Below, piece by piece: positions 1-10,160 of a DNA stretch of 26,482 bases. Source of the DNA: Multifurca ochricompacta (taxonomy: Eukaryota; Basidiomycota; Agaricomycetes; Russulales; Russulaceae); contig WTXG01000391.1 of NCBI GenBank assembly GCA_022496185.1, forward strand, positions 1 through 26,482, given 5' to 3'. Position 1 is the stretch's first letter; each line of letters starts with the position of its first letter. The position numbers and the translations under genes were made by a program. The notes beneath the pieces are model-generated. The model worked only from the letters and a program-made list of their open reading frames with translations. It had not been told where the DNA came from and did not search any database.

Positions 1-25
1 TACATACTCAAACACATCCTCCTCC

Positions 26-566
26 TCATATATATCCTACGACTAACCACACATCGAACAACATGATCAGGCTTCTTTTGTTAACCCAGTCTGCCGAAGT
101 TGAAGCCGCCTGGAGAAACTGTTGCACCACCAAGAGTGTAATCCCTTGCGCAGGAAAGGAATTGTTGAGAAGAGAGGACGAGAGCTCGTTCGCATGCTAG
201 ATGGTACGTGAGAATGACTTATTCCGCCCGTTATCGAAGAGTTTTTTATTTACTTTTAAATAATGAATTTGCGCAGAAATTAAACAGTGCATGGACCTGG
301 ATAAGTTCGTACGTTTCGGCGAGAAAGCGTTGGAGTCCGAAGAACACAAAGTCAATATACACCCGTGTCATAGAACTCGCTCGTCACCAGAATATTGTCA
401 ACGCGATATCGCAGCACGCTTCGAAGCAGACCGTGGTCGCGAGGGTGTTGCCAAGAATGCCTCGAATCTTCTTACCGTGAAATTCAGGGCCAATGTGGAT
501 CGGGTAAAATTCAGAAACGGAGAAGTACTTCAACGATCTTGCCGAGAGAGAGATCGTTAGCATCAA
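26..566 (-). other. possible 3' exons of an unrecognised minus-strand gene
   Basis: I do not recognise this gene. On the minus strand, 196 to 26 can be read as a 57-codon terminal exon after an acceptor ending CTAG, closing with TGA. It would join at phase 0 to an open stretch ending at 297 that reads ...FLAETYELIQ before a GTCCAT donor. A different frame of the 3' part reads ARDYTLGGATVSPGGFNFG and stops at a TAA near position 83. I cannot choose between them. Farther upstream, two plausible coding stretches lie in different frames and meet near 360-369 (ACCCGTG on the plus strand), so either an intron was missed or there is another frame break. No domain is visible. Confidence 0.25.
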
Positions 567-907
567 GGATGGGATGTAGTTATAGGGCCCAGGCTACGTC
601 TGCTACGCACCAGACAGGGAAGAATCAAGTGCTAAGGTCTCATGCGAGTGTGCTTGGATACTATATTGTACATGAGAGAGTGGGAGGTATGTACTGTAGT
701 ATTACAGCAAGTGTCCTAGTCGTAACTCACGCAACCAGTCCATAATATCATCGTATTGTTTACCTAATTCGTTATACTCTCTCGGCTCATGTAGGTTAAG
801 CAAGCTCCAGCCCTCGATGGTCAAAGTCACTTTCCTATTGGCCAAGCCTAGATTTGAGAAATCCTAAAGTGTATCTTCATGTCCCGGGGACCCCGAAACG
901 CCATCGA
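567..907. other. intergenic, nothing recognised
   Basis: This is the 3' flank of the minus-strand gene that ends at 908. I see no long open frame with family-like sequence, no repeat and no RNA gene. Short open frames here use non-ATG starts or overlap the doubtful exons to the left. Confidence 0.4.
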
Positions 908-2306
908 TCATCCCGAAGCTGGGTGGTCAATCACATGAGTAGACCCCGAGGGAGTTTCGACGCGAGCTGAGCCGTTCTTCTCCTTTTCTCTTGCCACAAA
1001 CCCGCTCGCGTAGTACAAGACTGAGAAAAACTCTTTAGAGTGGGGAGGGCCAAGTATATATGAACGCGTACTTGTACTCAGCCAATCCTTCTTCTGCTTT
1101 ACCCCGACGTCATCAGGAACGAACAGGCCATAGAGAGCTTGTATTGCTTCGTCTTCTTTTTTCCTCTGATCTCGAAGTCTCTTGGTTGCTTTCTGATCTT
1201 TCGGTGGGGCCTTACGCTTGCCTTTCCTGGGCTTACGTTGCTCTCTTAATGGCGGTCGTCGATCCACTTTTTGATGCGGGGCATCATATGAGACGACAGA
1301 CGAGACGACGCGTAAAGAGGAGGAGGGATTTGTACTATTCGGTTCTTGTTCTTCTTGTTCTTCTTTCTGCGAGCCAGACGAGGAGAATGTCAGAGTGGGA
1401 TCATCAGTGCCCACACCGGTCAAGAGAATGGTCGGAGTTTGAGATGATGGTCCCACCATCATGTCCGCGGGACCGGTCTGTGAACTTGATGGCACAGCTG
1501 AGAAACTAGAGTGAGCATACGGTGACAGAATGGTGTTCTGGACATCCGGTACGTGAAGAATATCGGCCTCGCTGGAGGGCCTGGCAAAGTCCGAAGATGC
1601 AGCATCCAGCACGTCGTGCGGAGTGGGGAAAATTAGAGGGAAGTTAGTGTCTAAGGACGCTGGTAGTGTGGGCACTTCTAACATCGACAACGGCATGGAG
1701 AACGTAAATGGAGGTTGAGGCACGCCTAGGTATGGAACGGCGTTCGCGGGCGGAGGCATGTATGGTGGATAAGAGGAATTTCGGGAATGAAAGGAAGGGG
1801 GATGGTGGTTCTGGGGTATATCTCTTGTTGCATTATCTGGTATTCGATGTGAAAAGGATACAGGGCCAATTCCTGATCGTCTGCATCAGCACTGAAGCAA
1901 ACCTCGAGAGCCGCTGTGACTTACTGGGTATAAGAGCTCGTAAATTAAATACATGCGATGGTGATGGCGATGGCGATGGAGAATTCGAATCCGAAGGACT
2001 AGGAGCATAGAGACTTGACTCGGATCCGTCGCTTTGACTATTGACAGAGGAAGTTGTGAGCATCCGGCCAGCGTGCTCTTCTGTTTGAGTGTACCCTTGG
2101 GGGGGTAAAGCTTGCGAGAGATACCCGGCCTGCCGACGAAGGGTAAATGAGGGTGAATCTGTAGCTTCCGCACCTGGCGGTAGTTGAAATGTATCAGGAT
2201 TCTGTATCATCTGAGAAGCTTGATATTCTCCAGGTAAGTCATGAGATTGCATGAACGTGTCATACTGAGGGAATAATGACGGGTCTAAGTTATTATAGAA
2301 CTCCAT
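908..2306 (-). CDS. Ser/Pro-rich protein with basic, bHLH-like C-terminal region
   Basis: Two-exon model: 2306-1925 and 1872-908, joined by a 52-nt GTAAGT...ATCAG intron (phase 1), 448 aa. I chose the ATG at 2306 (MEFYNNLDPSLFPQ) because the frame upstream has only a TTG. The N-terminal 340 residues are low-complexity, rich in Ser, Pro and Gln, with an SPSPSPSPS run. Around residues 337-365 there is a dense Arg/Lys block (RKPRKGKRKAPPKDQK). After it comes QRKKEDEAIQALYGLFVP, a short loop, and KQKKDWL, which resembles basic-helix-loop-helix-loop-helix order. A second, 3n-length intron may exist (57 nt, about 1043-1099, GTACAA...TTTCTCAG). Removing it gives KKDWLILYYASGFVAREKEK, a helix-like continuation. 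A DNA-binding regulator is an inference; disordered N-termini are usual in such proteins. No target is suggested by the neighbours. Confidence 0.6.
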
Positions 2307-4339
2307 GGTATAGTTTTGGGTAGCTGGGATCCACAGAAGCAAACCATCTTATTCTTATATCAACGAGAGGCTACAAGGACAAATAGTTGGATAAAATGTC
2401 AAATGAGAAAATTATACGTGAGCCGCCTAGATCGTGACGACGGAGGTGCGCCAAATTATGAGTACAAGTCTCAAGGGCTCCAGAAAGCGTGCAGAAACTC
2501 TTGCATTGTAACTTAGCATCCTTGTCTACTAGGAAGATGCCGGAGGAGTAACCTAATATTGTGCCTGGAGATGTCGACGATGGGTGCCAGAGAGCCGAGA
2601 ACAAGGAAGGGTCGCGGAATGGGAAAAATACAACACATCCCTTGTATGGCCAAGGCACTGCGCCTTCCCGGAGTGGAAGGAGATGCAAAACGGTAGGCAG
2701 AGGGGGATTTTTTTTTTTGTATTGCATGGAGAACAGCGAAAAAAAGAAGAATCTCAAGACCCGGAAGCACGAGTGGCGACAGCCTGAGTGGGTGGAGGAG
2801 GTTGACGGGATGGAGAGAGGAGAGAGGGTGGCAATGTCCTGGCCGCTGGGCCCGAATGGGTTGCCGAATCGGAGATCGTTTTGCTGAGCCCGCTGAGTTC
2901 GCTGAGCTCCAAGTAGGTCATCTCATCATCTGAGTCTCGGCCTCATACTTCATCATTCTTGGTAAATGGTCACCTTTCGCCTGTTCTCTGTATGTCCACC
3001 GGTCACAGCGGCGCACTCACAGAAAAAATGACGGACCACCATTCATTGACAAGCACCACTGAGCTCAACGCTCATACACGGTCCAATTACTTCATTGAGT
3101 AGATTCTTTCTTGAAAAAGTCCAACGTACAACACAATGTTGCTAGATGGACAGATTCCCGCCTTACGGGTGCCACGCTATCGATTCTATTCTACCGGTTG
3201 TTGCTAGGCGTGAATGTCTCCGAGCCTGACATACTGTCCCTGTTATGTGTGACTGACGTTATCTTTTCCGCCGATGATCATCAGTCGCACATTACAAGGC
3301 TCGATCATATTCATCGGGTCGGGGAGACATCGACTGCGTTTACAGTGCCATTGTTATTATGGCTGTGCCCGGAGCTATAGCGATACCAAACGTTTTCCTA
3401 CAAACACACACTCGAAGGCCAGTCCGCACCCAGCACCCATCAAACGAGGAAACAAGTGCATGAAGTGTGGGTGTATGTGGGTATTTTGCATGCAGCGTTC
3501 TCTGTCAAGTGGCCCATGTCCGAATGGGTGTTCGCAAAGCATGGCCACATCAGATTAGGCTGAAAAGATCGGGCCACCTTCACACCATCTCTTGTTATCC
3601 TGTCAGCTCCTTTTCTGTGTTTCTAACAGGGCCGCTTCTTTTTTCAAACTGCCCTCTAGCTGACTGCGTCGTCAGCGCGACCCTTGTGTCCACATCTTTT
3701 AAGCTACTTAGGGGCTGTCATTACTCAGATCCATGCACCCTACTTCATATAGCCCGCACAGATGTGCCTTGACGTCCATGGACCATTCGTTGGCGCTCAC
3801 TATTCCGCACCTCCCTTACCTCCCCACCCTTAGACAGATGGACGACTCTCACAAATGTCTTCCCTTTTATCCCAGATGCGTGTGAGCCCAGCCTGGCAAT
3901 TCTGCCGCATAACCTAACTCGACAGTCACACTCGATAGTACCTGGACCGTTACATTCCTATCACGCACACCACAACCAGAAAATAAGACAAACTTGCGTC
4001 TCTCGCGCGGAGATTTTGTAAAATACATCGAGAAAGAATTAGCAGGATGCATATCATATCGGCAACGGCTTACAAGGACTAACATTTGCCGCAAATACGT
4101 GTGGGTAAACCCCATTCGTGTCATTGTATTTGGGTTCCTTGCTGTGTGTTTCTTCATTCCAAGTCAATGTTCCTCTGACTCGTAGGATCCTTCATCATTG
4201 GGAAAGGATAGAAACCCAATGCCTCCCCGCCACGCGGTCCCGAGGAACGCGCTGCAAGTAATACCTTACAAACTTATCCTCATCCTGAGTAGCAAACAGA
4301 ATCCTTGAGGTTGAACCCTCAGGTAAAGGCCGATCGGTC

Positions 4340-4365
4340 TTCTTGTTTATCATTCTTGTTTATCA
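4340..4365. repeat. 13-bp perfect tandem duplication
   Basis: The unit TTCTTGTTTATCA occurs twice head to tail (4340-4352 and 4353-4365) with no mismatch. It probably reflects local slippage. No coding context. Confidence 0.8.
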
Positions 4366-4559
4366 AACAATTGTTGTACTTGACATCAATAGGGGGGGGT
4401 TGATAATAGTGGGCACTTTTGGCTTTTCCTTGTCACAGGTGTCTATCCCGTTACAAAAGCAGCTTGAAAAGTCGAGGAGCAGACCGACGACGCTATCTGT
4501 TCGTTATCTTGTTCTTGTTCTCCAGCGAACTCTAGTGGGCGTGATGTGTATTTAAGCGG

Positions 4560-4581
4560 AGTTCCGGAATATTCCGGAACT
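4560..4581. promoter_or_regulatory. perfect 22-bp palindrome, heat-shock-element-like
   Basis: The 22 bases are their own reverse complement. The core TTCCGGAATATTCCGGAA has four alternating TTC/GAA units at exact 5-bp steps (TTC-nn-GAA-nn-TTC-nn-GAA), which is the consensus bound by trimeric heat-shock factor in eukaryotes. A TATTTAA stretch lies just upstream (about 4549-4555). No confident gene starts within 1 kb on either side, so the controlled unit is unknown. A chance palindrome, or a site for another dimeric factor that prefers CCGGAA, is possible. Confidence 0.45.
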
Positions 4582-6448
4582 TACCAAGCTAAGGATACCA
4601 TCTGGTGCCAGGTGCCAAACCGCAACAGGAGCGGGTGGGGTGGGGTTTGAGTCGTGCGTGCGTGCTTTCGAGCTGGAAGCTGGTTAACGGCTTTCTATCT
4701 TAATGGCTTTCAAACGTATTGCCTTGGGAACCACGGGGCCACGATACATTCTTCTGTTTATCCTTTTATCTCCTGATGCCCCCACCCCGGTAGGGTCAAC
4801 TGTCAACTTCTTGGGTCTCCATCGGCAGTGTTGTTCAATAGTCCTATGCTTCACCATCTATATGCTGTTTCCATGGTACCTCACTCAGCTCCCTCCCCTA
4901 TGTTCAAGTGTCAGAACGTGATAATTGTACAGAGACCCAAGGGTTCGGCAATCTGATAGCGCGAGAAATGACACAGGCGTACCATAAAAAATATGTATCG
5001 CACGTGACCATTTTGCCGGCTTCTGCAAACCGAGTGGAACGCACTCCCCCAACGTGCCAAGAGTCGAACAAATGTCTCTCCCCCCTGTTTTTATTTTTTT
5101 CTTCGTCTTTTAGCCTCATTACGTATCTCAGATAGACGGCAAATAAGACATCTTCTACCACGCGTATAATCACCTGATATTTCATCACCGCAGGCATTAG
5201 AATTTTGATTCACGACGCAGCCAATTAAGTTCTAGAGCTGGACCCACCGTCAATCATCATTGTGAATCCAGGCGTTCCGAATAGAAGATCCTTCCGACAC
5301 AACCACTAGAACCACACTTTGTGGCGGAATAAAAGTCGGATTTTTGTTTTTGTTATGTTTTTTTATTATTAAACAAATCTCCAAATAGAAATGCTTCTGA
5401 TTGTCCTTGTATTCCAAACGAAGATAAAAACAGCTAGCACGGCAAGTCATTTGACGATGCCCGAGCCCGAGTCACTTCCATTATTCCTGTCGTTCCCTTG
5501 CCTGGGGCAATGTTTTCTGTGTGTTATGGCCTGCCCAGTGTGTCGGATGCCCAAGTCATGCTGGTCAAAAACTGAAGCAATGTGGGCAGGGAATGGACGA
5601 AAAATGAACTGAACCATCATCACGTTACTATGTCATGTCACGTAATCGGCTCAACCACACGAGAACGGAACCTGATCGTTGTGTGAATGAATTGTATTGT
5701 TATTGTATATAGAATAGAATAAAAAGAAAGGGTGGCTTGCTACATTGCATTTGCGGCCCTGGCGATGAAAGCCAGGTTAATGCACCGTGTACAATACAGA
5801 ACACCAGATGCGAGACAAGACAGCACGTGCACCATACTTACATACATGTCGCGTTCACCTCGGTTCGCTATTCTGCCTCAAGTCCTGTGATGTCGTAGTC
5901 TCGATGGCCCATTATTGATAACTCGTTATACTGGGCTGGGCTTGGTCGCCATTTCCACCATAAATTGCTTGCGTATTCTCGTCTCGAGACGATTATATGG
6001 AGTGGAGCATTATCCTACCCATGAACGAGCCGAACTCAGTCAACACGCGCACAGATATGGCTTGAGAAGTGAGACTTCTACGTGTATCTTTTTTTTACAT
6101 ACTACTACTACTATGGAAAGACCAAATGTGCCCTGGTGGATGAACAGTGACGAACAGTTTACTATCACGACGGAGAACCGGGCGCTGGCCCAGAATATTT
6201 CATCTAGATGGGGATGGTTAATACAGATCCTCGGTTCAGATCTAATTAAGTTGGTGATATTCTTCAGGAGGCCAGGGGTAGATGTTGGCATTATTTCTGC
6301 ATTTTTTTTCTGGAGTGAATAGCAACACTGACTGGATCACAGCCTGACAATGAAGCACGACATGACAACTCTGTCAAGCGAGAGAAAAAAACGAAAACAA
6401 AACGGGTGATTATATAACCGGGTGATGTGGTCATCACGTTTTTATATT

Positions 6449-8092
6449 TTATTCATAAACATAACACAAAACTCCACTAGTCGTACTCAGCACATCACCA
6501 ATGGCCACTTCCGGGAACAGTCCGTCCGCTGGCATGGTGGAATTCAGCTAGCACAAATAAATCAGTATTTATACCTTTATCTCAGAAAAGGGGCAAGTAT
6601 TCACGCTGAGGAATGGAGGACCACCATTGGGATATTGGTTGTACGTGTCCGGGCTTTGGATGGCCTGCACCGAGCCACCAAAGAAGCTCTTGGCATTCGC
6701 TGGGTCGCGATTCTGCCAGTCAAACCAGACTTTATCAACCATCTGTCATCGAGAAAGGTGATATCTTAGCAACAAAACAACGCAAAAAAATTCATAATCG
6801 CAGGTGACCCCACTTACGGCATGATGCATCCAGAAGAGCGGCTCTGCAAAACAAAAAAAAGCACGAAGTTAAGGCACGAGGAGAAGATGTTGGACCATAT
6901 TGCGGGCATACCATTTGGAGACCATGTGGGCCCAGGAGTGCAATTGGCTGGAGCGTTTCGTGGGCACTGTCCACCTAGGTCGCTAGATGCGGGATGACGT
7001 AAATGTTGAATCATTTCTACATGACCACGAGGCAGCTCACCCGCCCATGATCAGGTGTACCGCGCCGTGCGCGCCCTGATGATGTGGATTTGATCAAGGG
7101 TTTTTCATTTTCATTTTCGCGTTCTTACCTGGAATGCCTCAAATGTTTTTTGGAACCCCTTGTAATCCCCTGACGGTGTCTCGAGCAGCTTTTCGATTTC
7201 AGATGCAGAAAATGACGTATTAGCCATCTTCTTTGGTTCCGTAAAGAATATAAATGGAATGTCCCATGGACGGAGCGTGAAGTTACGCCGTAGCGTGTGA
7301 GGCGATGGGTATGAAAGGTGCAGCGCTTTAAAACCACCATCTGGCACGCTGAAGTCCTTGCTTGGAACCCCCCAGCCGCCTAATCCGCTCAGGGGGTTGG
7401 AATCCTTCCAGAATGACGACTTGAAAAAGTCGGGTGCATCTATGTGAAAATGAACACTTCAAGATTGGGGTGAGTCAAGTGAGAAGTGAGATTACCGATG
7501 GTCCAATTCCAATATGGAGATGCCCCGGTATATCCGCATTTACTCTTGAGGGCTTGCTCGTACACATACACATACCAGCGGTGCCATGGAAGGAATAACC
7601 CGGTGAAATGTATCTGGGGAAGGACAGGACATTAGGTTTCATGTGGTTGTTGAGGATCAGAGTTGGCCGAACATACCCGGGTGTTCAAATCCATGTGGAT
7701 GTACACAAAATCTGTCGGAGAAATTGTCGGCACTCTCGGTCGGACAGACACTCACAGGGCAGCAGCGTACCATCGTAATAGGAACCAGACGCGTTGAGTG
7801 GGGGGATTAGCGACACTGAAGGATCTACGGATGGTTTCAAGGCTGGGTCATGAGGCAAGTGTGACAAGCACTGAAGCCGGAATACAGCTTCATTAGAAAG
7901 GTCAGTGGGACGGGCGTGTCCAAGACGTACATTAACAGCCCGAATCCATGCCTCTTTTTCATGGGAATTAAATGCCCGCCACTCTTTCCGAACAGCCGGC
8001 TTCGTGCAAGTTTTTTTGGGGTGAGAACCCGATACGCCTGCGGCTGAGCAAAGGACGGCCAGCGAGACGGAGAGGATTCTATGGACGAGCAT
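6449..8092 (-). CDS. secreted tyrosinase (two-copper phenol oxidase)
   Basis: Oxidises phenols to quinones with a type-3 dicopper site. Nine exons fit in phase: 8092-7771, 7711-7677, 7613-7496, 7439-7129, 7075-7041, 6982-6912, 6843-6818, 6742-6605, 6547-6449 (introns 53-75 nt), giving 384 aa. Residues 1-22 (MLVHRILSVSLAVLCSAAG) are a typical signal peptide. The CuA ligands are probably H113, H121 and H130 (YIHMDL, RIHFTG, LPWHRWY). CuB is H265 and H269 (HGAVHLIMGG) plus H305 in EPLFWMHHAVVD. The usual DPxF before the last histidines is EPLF here. The protein ends LCYVYE soon after the copper domain, so it lacks the long C-terminal cap of classical mushroom tyrosinases and belongs to the short secreted type. 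AATAAA overlaps the stop codon and could be the polyadenylation signal. Substrate is unknown. Confidence 0.93.
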
Positions 8093-8798
8093 GGCTTAGC
8101 GGGAGAGTGGTACAGGATTGTGGACGGAAGTTTCCAGCTATTTATTGCATTCCCAGTACGCATGGCGGCAAAAATAGGGCCAGAATTTATAGACGGAGAG
8201 ATAGAACTTCCAATAGTGCCTATCTGAATGATGTCCGATGATCGTGGGTTTAGGTCTGTAAATCGTGTCATGGGTTTTCGAAAACTCAGAATACGTTAGG
8301 AGAGTATTCCTGCAAGAGGGGGTTCGCCAAAAGCGCCAGGTACGGCCTGTGAAGAGTACCGTCCGATAGTCGGACAGCGCTCACTTAAAGTAAGACTTTG
8401 CCGGTATGCCAGGGCTTGATGAATATAGATAGATATAGAGCCTCTTGACCCCAAATTGGGTCCCCGGCAGTACATAAAGATAAAGAACACCAGCTCCTCC
8501 GTTAGATAAGCGGAAAAGCTTTACGAAGAGACTATAATCCGGAAAGATCGAAGTTCCAAAAACAAGAGGAGGGAAGTCAGAACCATGGATCATGATAAAG
8601 TATTGTCGAATGTTGAAGTACCGTTTGAACTTGGACACCCGGGCCGGTCAGGCCGGTCACGGGCATACGATTGACAGGACCGCGACCACGTGCGCTGGTA
8701 AGAGCGGGTCTTCTTGGGCGATTGCGGTCAACTCAACTTCTGGTCAACTTCAAGCTTGCCCGTTCCCGCTTAACTTACATTATCGTTCAACCTCATTA
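8093..8798. other. divergent intergenic region between tyrosinase and Iwr1 genes
   Basis: This 0.7-kb segment separates two outward-facing genes and should hold both promoters. Visible elements are a TATA-like stretch before the tyrosinase (8137-8148), a direct duplication of GGCCGGTCA near 8642-8660, and a CACGTG E-box near 8687-8692. The open frames inside it are short and show no family-like sequence. Confidence 0.5.
8137..8148 (-). promoter_or_regulatory. TATA-like element upstream of tyrosinase
   Basis: On the minus strand the sequence reads GCAATAAATAGC about 45-56 nt before the tyrosinase ATG. This is a plausible position and composition for a fungal TATA element with a short leader. 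Based on sequence and distance only. Confidence 0.35.
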
Positions 8799-10160
8799 AT
8801 GGAAGTAGATCCGACATCGCCTATGACATTACAAACTTATACTATCGTTCGAATCAAGCGGAAAAGAAACGAAGAACCCCTGGATGCGTTAGGCAAGCTT
8901 GTCTGTGTCCTGGTTCAGCGTCGCAAAGGGTGAGCAAAATGCGTAGTAATGGAATCCAGTGTGCGCCGAAAGAAACGCGGAGGGCTTGATGTCTTCCAAT
9001 TTGCCGAAACCGTTGAGCCGGAAGCTTGGAGTGACCGTTCGAGGGTTCTCCAGGTATGTCCGTCTCGTCATCAATCCATTTACCCCATTCAATAGTATCG
9101 GGACCCTTCAGGACCATATATCTGCCCTAGAACGAGAGCAAGCGCTTAAAGCGGGGACGCAACCAGTCCGTGACGACGACGCACGCCTTCCTCAACAGGT
9201 CAGACGACCAGACCTCTCAAAGCAGTATACCGTTGTCCTTGAGGATGAATCACCCTCTCCTAATCCCACATCACCGTAAGGAAATTTCAAGAAAGATAAA
9301 AATAAATGACATCCACTAACGTGTCTGCGCTAGTTCCTCCGCGCTAGTTGCAAAGGATGTTGAGGAGAAAGGCCACCTCGATTATAAATTGTATGACGCT
9401 GTGCTCTCTTCTGATGCACCCTCGCCCGTAGATCCTGAGATGGAAAAGTTTCTGCCTCTCCTCCAGGAATATCTCACTAGTACGTCCTTCGCGTTTACCA
9501 TGGCTTCCTCAAATAGAAACGCTCGATTCCCATTCCAACTAATGGACGACAGTTCACGACGTCAAGCCCTCGGCTTCACACAAAACAGGATCTACCGGAA
9601 GTCTTACTCCCTCTTACTCGCGTTCCTCTGCCCCTGTTCCGATTGATGCGCCAGCGCCGATTCCACCGAGTGATGACCCTGACTACGTTTGGGACGTGTT
9701 TTATCACCGCGCAGGATTGCTCAACGATCATGATGCCGTTGGGAACATTGCAACCTTGTATGTCAACCTACACTCTTAAAAGCGTTCCGAGGTGATCCTT
9801 CGATACGCAGGACCGGTCTGCCAGGGCCATTGGCCGATGCATATGCCTCCGCGTCTGAGTCAGAGGAAGAGGACGAGGCAGATGAGGACTCGAATGGTAC
9901 GTCGCTTTTTTGTTTTTTTCCGACAAAGTTATCATTTCCGACCGATGCTCGCATAACTCTTCGCTGCGCAGCGGAAGAATACTACAAAAATGACTACCCT
10001 GATGAGGAAAGTTCCGATTATGGCACCTCAGAAGGCAGCGGTAAGTTGCCCGCGCGAGTTCTTTTTGTTTTGTTTTGTTTTTGGAAAGTGACTTTTTCAC
10101 ATATCTGTAGATTTCTTCGATGACGACTCCGATGGTTACGAGGATCATAATTGGCGCTGA
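8799..10160 (+). CDS. iwr1: Iwr1-type RNA polymerase II nuclear import factor
   Basis: Iwr1-family proteins (SLC7A6OS in animals) bind assembled RNA polymerase II and carry it into the nucleus. Exons in phase: 8799-8887 (or to 8929), 8960-9053, 9112-9275, 9334-9479, 9553-9757, 9811-9896, 9972-10040, 10111-10160, giving about 300 aa (314 with the longer exon 1). The start has the family's RIKRKRNEEPLDA, followed by GGLDVFQFAETVEPEAW. The C-terminal half has DDPDYVWDVFYHRAG, GNIATLTGLPGPL, a Ser/Glu/Asp-rich acidic stretch, and the hallmark SNAEEYYKNDYPDEES, then an acidic tail ending EDHNWR. The basic N-terminus fits an import signal. The first intron is ambiguous: a 72-nt GTTAGG version matches the other introns (53-75 nt), while a 30-nt GTGAGC version would be unusually short. 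Divergent from the tyrosinase gene, with no functional link apparent. Confidence 0.9.

Larger units (their letters stand above)
2307..6448. other. 4.1-kb gene-poor interval
   Basis: No convincing gene on either strand. The open frames are short, mostly begin at non-ATG codons and show no family motif. The longest, near 5915-6322, starts at TTG and cannot be extended by splicing into anything recognisable. Visible structure is limited to the heat-shock-type palindrome at 4560-4581, a 13-bp tandem duplication at 4340-4365, an ACT microsatellite near 6100-6114, and homopolymer runs. The interval holds the upstream region of the 908-2306 gene and the 3' flank of the tyrosinase. Confidence 0.5.

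Noticed and set aside
1955..1982. GATGGC-type minisatellite
   Set aside because: It is explained by the SPSPSPSP coding repeat of the minus-strand gene.
5915..6322. 135-codon plus-strand open frame
   Set aside because: It starts at TTG, with the first good ATG far inside. The composition looks random, there is no motif, and the opposite strand is also partly open.
8381..8638. Minus-strand 85-codon frame between tyrosinase and Iwr1
   Set aside because: It lies in the divergent promoter region, has a biased chance-like composition and no recognisable domain.
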